Shown here one piece after another: positions 1-5,861 of a DNA stretch of 6,425 nucleotides. A model generated the notes under the pieces. That model was not told where the DNA came from. It did not search any database and saw nothing but the letters and a program-made list of their open reading frames with translations. Position numbers and translations under genes: made by a program. Position 1 is the stretch's first letter. Every line of letters begins with the position of its first letter. The stretch is from Chloroflexota bacterium (lineage in GTDB: Bacteria > Chloroflexota > Anaerolineae > UBA1429), in the NCBI GenBank assembly GCA_012513725.1, contig JAAZBQ010000192.1, forward strand, positions 1 through 6,425, read 5' to 3'.

Positions 1-759
1 CGGGATAACGGCATCGACGACAACTTGCTGCGGGTGATGAAAGCGCACTATTACGCCTGCATCTCGTTCGTGGACTATCAGGTGGGGCGCCTGCTGGAAG
101 CGCTGGAGGAGACCGGCGCGCTGGACAACACCTTGATCCTCTTTACCTCCGACCACGGCGAACTCCTCGGCGACTACTACTGTTTCGGCAAGCGCTCGAT
201 GCTGGATTCCGCCGCGCGGGTGCCGCTCATCGCCCGGTTGCCCGGGCGCTTTCGCCAGGGCGCCGTGTGCGACACGGCAACGAGCCTCGTGGACGTGATG
301 CCGACCGCCCTGGCGGCGGCGGGCGTCTCGGCCGGAGATGCGGCGCTCGACGGGCTGGATCTCGCCGAGGTGGCCGAACGCGGCGACCTGGCCGAGCGGA
401 CGGTCTACAGCCAGCACCTGCGCCGGGAGCGGGGCACCTACATGGCGGTGCGCCGCGAGGAAAAGTACTTCTTTTCGGCGGCCGACCGGCGCGAGTTCTA
501 CTTCCATCGGGTCGAGGATCCCGACGAGACCCGCAACCGCGCGGGGCTCCCGTTCTGCCGGGACGAGGTGGAGGCGCTGCGCGGCGACCTGGTGGACCGC
601 TTCCGCGCCGACGGCTACGAGGAGCCGCTCGAGGGCGCCGGGTGGCGCGCATTCGACCCGCCGCCGGAGCCCGCCGGGCCCGACCCCGACGCCGGGCTCC
701 TCGTGCAGGACGCCCCGTGGTCGCTGCCCCTACAGCGTATACCCGGATATACTGAGTAG
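1..759 (+). CDS. Sulfatase (alkaline phosphatase superfamily), C-terminal part, 5' end outside window
   Basis: The reading frame is open from base 1 and ends at TAG 757-759, giving 252 residues of a longer protein; no true start is visible. Sulfatases of this family hydrolyse sulfate esters, usually on sugars, with a formylglycine made from a Cys or Ser near the N-terminus. That CxPxR-type motif would lie upstream of the window and cannot be checked. Seen here are the helix typical before the metal site (HYYACISFVDYQVG, residues 15-28 of the fragment), the strand and metal motif LFTSDHGE with Asp51 and His52, and Lys64 in FGKRSML followed by ARVPLIARLPG. This matches the usual C-terminal half of a sulfatase. 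The tail after about residue 210 is rich in Pro and Gly and ends IPGYTE. The arabinofuranosidase gene begins 32 bases downstream, which suggests a shared glycan substrate. A phosphoesterase of the same fold, such as a phosphonate monoester hydrolase, is the main alternative. Family call confident, substrate unknown. Confidence 0.88.
   Translation, partial: RDNGIDDNLLRVMKAHYYACISFVDYQVGRLLEALEETGALDNTLILFTSDHGELLGDYYCFGKRSMLDSAARVPLIARLPGRFRQGAVCDTATSLVDVMPTALAAAGVSAGDAALDGLDLAEVAERGDLAERTVYSQHLRRERGTYMAVRREEKYFFSAADRREFYFHRVEDPDETRNRAGLPFCRDEVEALRGDLVDRFRADGYEEPLEGAGWRAFDPPPEPAGPDPDAGLLVQDAPWSLPLQRIPGYTE
737..752. promoter_or_regulatory. Candidate palindromic operator overlapping a -10-like box
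   Basis: GTATACCCGGATATAC reads the same on both strands except at one symmetric pair of positions (14 of 16 bases), with CG at the exact centre. That architecture is typical of LacI-family operators. Its right arm overlaps TATACT (748-753), a good match to a sigma-70 -10 element, but I see no convincing -35 box at 16-18 bases upstream. It lies inside the last codons of the sulfatase, 40-55 bases before the arabinofuranosidase ATG. The codons here (CTA CAG CGT ATA CCC GGA TAT ACT) are mostly A- or T-ending, unlike the G/C-ending codons before them. That is what selection on the DNA rather than the protein would leave. Function is inferred. Confidence 0.4.
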
Positions 760-791
760 ATCGAGTCGACATCGCATCGCACGGAGCCAAG

Positions 792-2300
792 ATGGAGGGT
801 CCCATGAGCGAGAACCGCATCACCGTACTCACCGAGGAGCCCGTGGCCCGCATCCGGCCGGAGGTCTATGGGCATTTCGCCGAGCACCTCGGCGGCTGCA
901 TCTACCCCGGCGTGTGGGTTGGGGAGGGCTCCAGCATCCCGAACACCGGCGGCATCCGCAACGACGTGGTGGCGGCGCTCCGGCGCCTCGCGCCGCCCGT
1001 GTTGCGCTGGCCGGGCGGCTGCTTTGCCGATGACTATCACTGGGAGGACGGGGTCGGACCCCGGTCCGAGCGCCCCCGCACGGTCAACATGTGGTGGGGC
1101 GAGGACATTGAGACGAACGAGTTCGGCACCCACGAGTTCATCCACCTCTGCCGGATGATCGGCGCAGAGCCCTACATCTGCGGGAACGTGGGCTCGGGCT
1201 CGCCCTATGAGCTGCGCTCCTGGCTCGAGTACTGCAACTTTGCCGGGGACAGCACCCTGGCCCGCCGGCGCGCGGAGAACGGCGCATCGGAGCCCTTTGG
1301 CGTCCGCTACTGGGGCGTGGGGAACGAGAACTGGGGCTGCGGCGGCACGATGTGCCCGGAGGACTATGGCGTCGAGTACAAGCGCTACGCCACCTACCTC
1401 CACGACATCAGCGGAACCGAGCTGTTCCTCATCGCCTGCGGGCCGAACGGCAACAACCCCGACTGGACCCGGCGGTTCCTCTCCAAGGTCTACACGTCGC
1501 GCCGGGGCCCGCGGATGCACGGCTTTGCCGCTCACTATTACTGCGGCACGGCCGGAACCTCCACCGAGTACACCGACGATGAGTGGTACGCGCTGATCCA
1601 CCGGGCGATGGGCGTCGAGGCGCTGATCCGCCAGCAGCGGGCCGTGATGGACGGGTACGACCCCGAGCGCAAGGTGGGCCTGATCATCGACGAGTGGGGC
1701 GCCTGGCACCAGCCGGAGCCGGACCGCAACCCGCGCCACCTCTGGCAGCAGAACACCATCCGCGACGCCCTGGTGGCCGCGTCGTCGCTGGACATTTTCA
1801 ACCGACACGCCGACAAGGTGGTGATGTCCAACATCGCCCAGACGATCAACGTCCTGCAGGCGATGATCCTGACCGAGGGCGATCGCATCGTCACCACGCC
1901 CACCTATCACGTGTACGAGATGTACCGTCACCACCAGCGGGGGACCAGCGTGCAGACGCGGTTCGCCGGACCCGACATCTCGTTCGCCCACGAGGGCCAG
2001 GAGCAGGCACTGCCGGCATTGAGCGGTTCAGCGTCTGTCCGCGACGACGTGCTCACCCTCAGCGTGGTGAACGCCAGCGCCCACGACGAGGTGGAGGCGC
2101 TCATCGACCTGCGCGGGGCCAGCGCGGAACTCTCGTCGGCCCGGGTACTGGCGGCGGACGACATCCACGCCCACAACACGTTCGACGCGCCCGACACGGT
2201 GGCGCCGGCCGACTCGGCCCCGCTGGCGAACGGGAATCAGGTGACCCACCGCTTTCCGCCCGCGTCGATCACGGTATTCCGCTTCAAGCTGGGTTCCTGA
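792..2300 (+). CDS. abfA: Alpha-L-arabinofuranosidase, glycoside hydrolase family GH51
   Basis: This enzyme removes terminal alpha-L-arabinofuranosyl groups from arabinan, arabinoxylan or arabinogalactan oligosaccharides with retention of configuration (EC 3.2.1.55). The 502 residues match the usual length of about 500. Family landmarks in order are YGHFAEHLGG (26-35), RWPGGCFAD followed by WEDGVGP (72-90), ETNEFGTHEF (107-116), the acid/base Glu179 in YWGVGNENWGCGG, AAHYYCG (246-252), the nucleophile Glu301 in LIIDEWGAWHQ, and MSNIAQTINVLQAMILTEGD. A TIM barrel is followed by a C-terminal beta domain from about residue 385. There is no signal peptide, so it should act in the cytoplasm on imported oligosaccharides. 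The start is uncertain: ATG 792 has GGAG at 783-786, while ATG 804 (Met5) has the stronger GGAGGG at 794-799 but only four bases away. An in-frame TGA at 753-755 excludes starts further upstream. The gap to the sulfatase is 32 bases. Family call is very firm; the exact linkage preference is not readable. Confidence 0.95.
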   Translation: MEGPMSENRITVLTEEPVARIRPEVYGHFAEHLGGCIYPGVWVGEGSSIPNTGGIRNDVVAALRRLAPPVLRWPGGCFADDYHWEDGVGPRSERPRTVNMWWGEDIETNEFGTHEFIHLCRMIGAEPYICGNVGSGSPYELRSWLEYCNFAGDSTLARRRAENGASEPFGVRYWGVGNENWGCGGTMCPEDYGVEYKRYATYLHDISGTELFLIACGPNGNNPDWTRRFLSKVYTSRRGPRMHGFAAHYYCGTAGTSTEYTDDEWYALIHRAMGVEALIRQQRAVMDGYDPERKVGLIIDEWGAWHQPEPDRNPRHLWQQNTIRDALVAASSLDIFNRHADKVVMSNIAQTINVLQAMILTEGDRIVTTPTYHVYEMYRHHQRGTSVQTRFAGPDISFAHEGQEQALPALSGSASVRDDVLTLSVVNASAHDEVEALIDLRGASAELSSARVLAADDIHAHNTFDAPDTVAPADSAPLANGNQVTHRFPPASITVFRFKLGS

Positions 2301-2359
2301 CGATCGGTGGCTGTTTGCCTGACGTATGGTGCTTTCAGTCGCCGGATCGTTAGCCCCAT

Positions 2360-2388
2360 TTGACGACGCACCGCGATGGCGCTAATCT
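2360..2388 (+). promoter_or_regulatory. Possible sigma-70-type promoter for the ABC permease gene
   Basis: TTGACG (2360-2365, five of six consensus positions) is followed after exactly 17 bases by TAATCT (2383-2388). The latter keeps the most important T, A and final T of the -10 box but matches only three of six positions. Transcription would start near 2395, leaving a leader of about 125 bases before the permease ATG. The patch is noticeably less GC-rich than its surroundings. Known: sigma-70 spacing rules. Inferred: that this box is used. A second -10-like TACACT at 2466-2471 has no -35 partner. Confidence 0.38.
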
Positions 2389-2408
2389 AGGTGCAACCGG
2401 ACGCCCGG

Positions 2409-2437
2409 ACTGCCGGGGGCGCCGCGCCCCCGGCAGT
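2409..2437. terminator. Perfect GC-rich hairpin, terminator or leader stem
   Basis: Bases 2409-2421 (ACTGCCGGGGGCG) are exactly complementary to 2425-2437, with a CCG loop: a 13-bp stem without mismatch. No run of T follows (TGATGC), so it is not a classic intrinsic terminator. High-GC bacteria often appear to use such stems without a U tract. It lies 109 bases after the arabinofuranosidase stop, so it could end that transcript. It also lies about 14 bases inside the transcript predicted from the promoter at 2360-2388, where it could act as an attenuator or an mRNA-stabilising 5' stem. The structure is certain, the role is not. Confidence 0.6.
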
Positions 2438-2519
2438 TGATGCACGTTGTGCGCCCGGCCACAGGTACACTCCCCGAGCCATGTTCAGCGCCGAATGAAA
2501 GCGGGTGAGATAGGCCCCC

Positions 2520-5324
2520 ATGAGATTCCTAGCCTTCCTGACAGTGGCCTTCAAGCGGCTCCGCAGTCGCGCCTTTCTCAGCACGGTGCTCATCATCTGC
2601 GTGGCCATGACCATCGGGGTCATGAGCTGCATCCCGGCGTTCTCCGGAGCGGTCAGCCGCCGGATCATGCAGCAGGAGCTGGCGGCCAAGACCAAGACCC
2701 TGAACCGGCCACCGTTCTCGGTGCGGTTCTACAGCCTGCCCCGCGCTCGGCAGCCGATGTCCCTCGACGACGCCGACTATGCCCGCGAGTGGATCGGCGA
2801 GATGCTGGTGCGCGACGTCGGCCTGCCCCTCCGCACCGTGTACGCGCAAAACGAGAGCCCCTCGATCCGCATGCGCCCCAAGCCGGATGACCCACACTAT
2901 GTGGGTGAGGACCTTGCCACCACCCAGGTGATCGTCGTCCAGGACGTGGAGCAGTATATCGAGGTGGTCAGCGGCGCCCCCTACGGCGAGGCGCCCACCA
3001 GCGAGCACCTGACGGTCTGGGTGATGGATAGCTTTGCCGGCACACTGGGCCTCTCCGTCGGCGAGCAGTACGACCTGGCCTACTTTTTCTCCGAGCGTGT
3101 CGACCCGGTGAGGGTCGAAATCGCCGGCATCTGGCGGCCTCTGGATCGCAACGACCCCTACTGGTACCGCCCGCCCGACGAGATGTACAAGGAAGCACTG
3201 CTCACCACGCGCGACCAGTACCAGGCGTTCATCGCCCCGATTGCACCCGAGGGGACGGGATTCAACTTCTGGTACTATGTCCTCGACGACCGGCGCATGA
3301 ACCTCGACTATGCCGAGCACTATGTGGCGGCCCTGGACGAGATCGTCAAGCAGGTGGGCCTGCGGCTGCCGAACGGACGGATGGACTTTGCTCCCACGGC
3401 CGAGCTCGTCAGCGGCCACGAGCGCAAGACGGCGCTGTCGGTCTTTTTGCTGGGATTCAGCGTGCCGCTGGTGGGCATCCTGATCTTGTTCATCGCCTCG
3501 ATCTCGATGATGGTGGCCCGCTCCCAGATGCAGGAGACGGCCATGCTGGCCAGCCGGGGCACCAGCCGGGCGCAGATCCTGATGCTCACCCTGGTGGACA
3601 CGCTGATCATCCTGGCCGTCGCCACACCGCTGGGCGTGGGGCTGGGGCTCCTGCTGGCGCGGGTGCTGGGCTATTCGCTGAGTTTCATGCAGTTCGTGCC
3701 GCGCGAGCCACTCGAGGTGCACATGGCCTCGGTGGACTGGCGCCTGGTCGGCGCGGCGGGGGTCATCGGTCTCCTCTCACGGCTGGTGCCCGCCATCCTG
3801 GCGATGCGCTACAGCGTGGTGACCTTTGAGCAGCAGAACGCCCGCCGCTCGACGGCGATGAGCGCCATGCGCGTGCTCCTGCTGTTCATCCTCTTGGGGA
3901 TCACGGCCTACGGGTACCGCCAACTGGACCAGCGCGGCATCCTGGGCCTCTCCGGCTGGCAGGGGGAGGATCCCCTGGGCGATCCGCTGCTCCTGTTGGC
4001 CCCGACGCTGTACCTCTTTACGGCGCCGCTGCTGGCCTCGGAGCTATTCGCGCTGCTCATGCGGCCGCTGGCGCTGATCGGGCGCTGGCTTCCCTCAGTG
4101 ACGGGCTACCTCGGCTTTTTGAGCCTGGGCCGTGAGGGCGGGCAGTACCGCACGCCGACGTACCTCCTGGTCCTGTGCCTCAGCCTGGGCGTGTTCTATG
4201 CCTCGCTGGCCAAGAGCGCCGACATCTGGCTCGTCGACCGGCTCCAGTATCAGGTGGGCGCCGATCTCACCTTTGAGCCGGGCATCGACGAGGAGACCGG
4301 CCTCTCGCAGAACGACATGGCCTGGCTGCTGCCCCCTTCCGAGTACATGGAGCTCGAGGGCGTCGCCGAGGCCACCCGGGTGGGCCAATACTCTGCCCGG
4401 GTGCCGGGCTATGGCTCCAGCGCCCGGGTGCGGCTTCTAGGCGTCGAGCGCCTCTACTTTCCCCGGGTGGCATACTTTCGGGATGACTATTCCGACAAGC
4501 CCTTGGGTGAGCTGATGAACATGCTCGCCACCCGATCGGACGGCATCCTGGTGCCGACCGAGGCCGCCGAGCTACTGGACCTGGAAGCCGGCGACAGCGT
4601 CACCCTGGAGGTCCTGATCGACGGCATCTGGCGGCCGATGGACTTTAACATGATCGGCACCTTTAGCCACTGGCCGACGGTGTACCCCGCCGAGATGCCG
4701 GCGGTGGTGGCCAACCTCGACTATCTCCAGGTGCAGACCGGCGGACAGTTCCCGCACAACATCTGGCTGCGCACCGACGAGGCGGCGGATTCGGGAGCCG
4801 TGCTCAAGGCCGCCGAGCGCCTGGGCATCCTGCCCCTCAAGCCGGCCGACCTCCGCAGCATGCTCCAAGAGGACATGGAAAAGCTAGAGCGCGTGGGCCT
4901 CTTTGGCCTCTTTTCCATCAGCTTTGTCGCTGCGGCCATCCTGGCGGGCTCGGGGCTGCTGATCTACAACTCGGCGTCGATGTCGGGCCAGGCGTACCGG
5001 TTCGCCGTCTTGCAGGCTATGGGCCTCAAGCGCCAGCAGGTCATCTCGGTGGTATCCATCGAGTACGTGGTGACCCTACTCTACGGCATGGTGGTGGGCG
5101 CCGCGTTGGGGGTGCTCGGCGCCTGGCTCTATGTGCCGTTCTTCCCGCTGAGCGAGGGGCCGGCCCTGCCGGTGCCCCCGTTCATCCCGTTCGTCGACTG
5201 GGACGCCACCACCTGGATGGCGGTCAGCATGGCCGCAGCCCTCATCGTCGTGGAGGCGATCATCCTCGTGCGCCTGGTGCGCACCAAGGTGTTCGAGGCG
5301 TTGCGGCTGGGCACCCGGGAGTAG
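2520..5324 (+). CDS. ABC transporter permease with two FtsX-like modules (MacB/YbbP-type)
   Basis: This is the membrane subunit of a type VII-like ABC system of the MacB/LolCE/YbbP kind, which couples cytoplasmic ATP hydrolysis to movements of extracytoplasmic domains rather than to ordinary solute import. The 934 residues show a first membrane segment at about 18-42, an external domain (about 45-305), segments near 306-332, 354-382, 407-428, 450-466, 488-512 and 545-562, a second external domain (565-792), and segments near 795-816, 846-871 and 897-920: about ten in all. Coupling motifs of the FtsX family occur twice: ETAMLASRGTSRAQI (339-353) and YRFAVLQAMGLKRQQV (826-841). The C-terminus VFEALRLGTRE is also typical. 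An in-frame TAG at 2511-2513 makes ATG 2520 the first usable ATG. A weak GGTGA (2504-2508) lies 11 bases before it. No ATPase gene adjoins it here, so its partner must be encoded elsewhere. Substrate unknown; a lipid, peptide or cell-envelope role is possible from family knowledge. Confidence 0.88.
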   Translation: MRFLAFLTVAFKRLRSRAFLSTVLIICVAMTIGVMSCIPAFSGAVSRRIMQQELAAKTKTLNRPPFSVRFYSLPRARQPMSLDDADYAREWIGEMLVRDVGLPLRTVYAQNESPSIRMRPKPDDPHYVGEDLATTQVIVVQDVEQYIEVVSGAPYGEAPTSEHLTVWVMDSFAGTLGLSVGEQYDLAYFFSERVDPVRVEIAGIWRPLDRNDPYWYRPPDEMYKEALLTTRDQYQAFIAPIAPEGTGFNFWYYVLDDRRMNLDYAEHYVAALDEIVKQVGLRLPNGRMDFAPTAELVSGHERKTALSVFLLGFSVPLVGILILFIASISMMVARSQMQETAMLASRGTSRAQILMLTLVDTLIILAVATPLGVGLGLLLARVLGYSLSFMQFVPREPLEVHMASVDWRLVGAAGVIGLLSRLVPAILAMRYSVVTFEQQNARRSTAMSAMRVLLLFILLGITAYGYRQLDQRGILGLSGWQGEDPLGDPLLLLAPTLYLFTAPLLASELFALLMRPLALIGRWLPSVTGYLGFLSLGREGGQYRTPTYLLVLCLSLGVFYASLAKSADIWLVDRLQYQVGADLTFEPGIDEETGLSQNDMAWLLPPSEYMELEGVAEATRVGQYSARVPGYGSSARVRLLGVERLYFPRVAYFRDDYSDKPLGELMNMLATRSDGILVPTEAAELLDLEAGDSVTLEVLIDGIWRPMDFNMIGTFSHWPTVYPAEMPAVVANLDYLQVQTGGQFPHNIWLRTDEAADSGAVLKAAERLGILPLKPADLRSMLQEDMEKLERVGLFGLFSISFVAAAILAGSGLLIYNSASMSGQAYRFAVLQAMGLKRQQVISVVSIEYVVTLLYGMVVGAALGVLGAWLYVPFFPLSEGPALPVPPFIPFVDWDATTWMAVSMAAALIVVEAIILVRLVRTKVFEALRLGTRE

Positions 5325-5404
5325 CGGGGCGCACCTGAGATCGTGGGACCGATGCCGCGGGCGTAGAGCCCATCAAGGCGTGTCGAAAGGGATCGCGAGG
5401 GAGT

Positions 5405-5779
5405 ATGGATATCAACATGGCGACTGAGAAACGTCCGGCTTGGCTCTCTATCCTGTCATCGGTCCTGTGGCTGATCGTGACGCTGGGGGGTCTGACCCTC
5501 ATCCAGCCGTTGCTGGTGATCCTCTTTGGTGTGGGCACGCTGATAACCTCCGGCGACCCCACGGCCGTGACGATGGACAAGTACCGGATCATCTCGGCGA
5601 GGCTGTGGGGCGTGTTCCTGTACGGCGCGGTCTGGCTGGCCGGCATCATCGCCATGAACGCCTGGTTCCTCAAGGCCAAGACCCTGCAGACGCTGCTCCT
5701 GCGCTTTGGCATGGTAGCGGTGGTAGAGATCGCCGTGTGGGGCCTGGGGATCGCGGTGCAGGAGCTGATGATCGTCTAG
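5405..5779 (+). CDS. Small membrane protein, three to four hydrophobic segments, unknown function
   Basis: I do not recognise this 124-residue protein. After a short polar N-terminus (MDINMATEKRPAW) it has a long hydrophobic stretch at about 14-48 that could be one or two helices. A polar loop follows with Asp51, Asp58, Lys59 and Arg61 (DPTAVTMDKYR), then segments at about 66-86 and 97-118, with basic residues between them (FLKAKTLQTLLLR). No catalytic or binding motif is visible. Start choice: GAGG at 5397-5400 lies four bases before ATG 5405, and AAGGGA at 5387-5392 lies 12 before. Met5 (ATG 5417) is an alternative. The gene is on the same strand as the ABC permease, 80 bases after its stop and with no obvious terminator between, so co-transcription is plausible and it could be an accessory subunit. 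That is inference from position only. The hydrophobic pattern, codon use and ribosome-binding sequence support a real gene. Confidence 0.75.
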   Translation: MDINMATEKRPAWLSILSSVLWLIVTLGGLTLIQPLLVILFGVGTLITSGDPTAVTMDKYRIISARLWGVFLYGAVWLAGIIAMNAWFLKAKTLQTLLLRFGMVAVVEIAVWGLGIAVQELMIV

Positions 5780-5807
5780 ATCCCTCGTCATCACCCCGCG
5801 CAACAAG

Positions 5808-5839
5808 GGGCCGGCCCGATCCGTGGATCGGGCCGGCCC
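5808..5839. terminator. Bidirectional terminator-like inverted repeat between convergent genes
   Basis: GGGCCGGCCCGATCC (5808-5822) is exactly complementary to 5825-5839. The two bases between are too few for a loop, so the real structure is a 14-bp stem with a four-base CGTG loop. It sits 28 bases after the stop of the small membrane protein and 22 bases beyond the stop of the reverse-strand gene, the expected place for a shared terminator. Neither side has a run of T, so it would be a U-less stem like the one at 2409-2437. Confidence 0.72.
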
Positions 5840-5861
5840 AACCGCATATCGCGCCTGGCGC

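Noticed and set aside
25..27. TTG as the start of the sulfatase
   Set aside because: The frame is open to the window edge and a 244-residue product would lack the sulfatase active-site half, so the gene simply begins upstream.
615..1991. 458-codon open frame on the reverse strand opposite the arabinofuranosidase
   Set aside because: It is antisense to a gene with full GH51 motifs; its sequence is Val/His/Arg-rich without recognisable domains, as expected from high-GC codon bias.
2300..2350. ACGATC/GATCGT inverted repeat right after the arabinofuranosidase stop
   Set aside because: Only six pairs around a loop of about 40 bases; too weak for a terminator or operator claim.
2466..2471. TACACT as a permease -10 box
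   Set aside because: No -35-like hexamer lies at 16-18 bases; candidate TTG sequences are 13 or 23 bases away.
2481..2498. Five-codon upstream frame (MFSAE) before the permease
   Set aside because: There is no ribosome-binding sequence ahead of it and nothing suggests regulation; a frame this short is expected by chance.
2529..3722. 397-codon open frame on the reverse strand opposite the permease
   Set aside because: It mirrors the G/C-ending codons of the permease, has no motif or membrane pattern, and no credible ribosome-binding site was seen.
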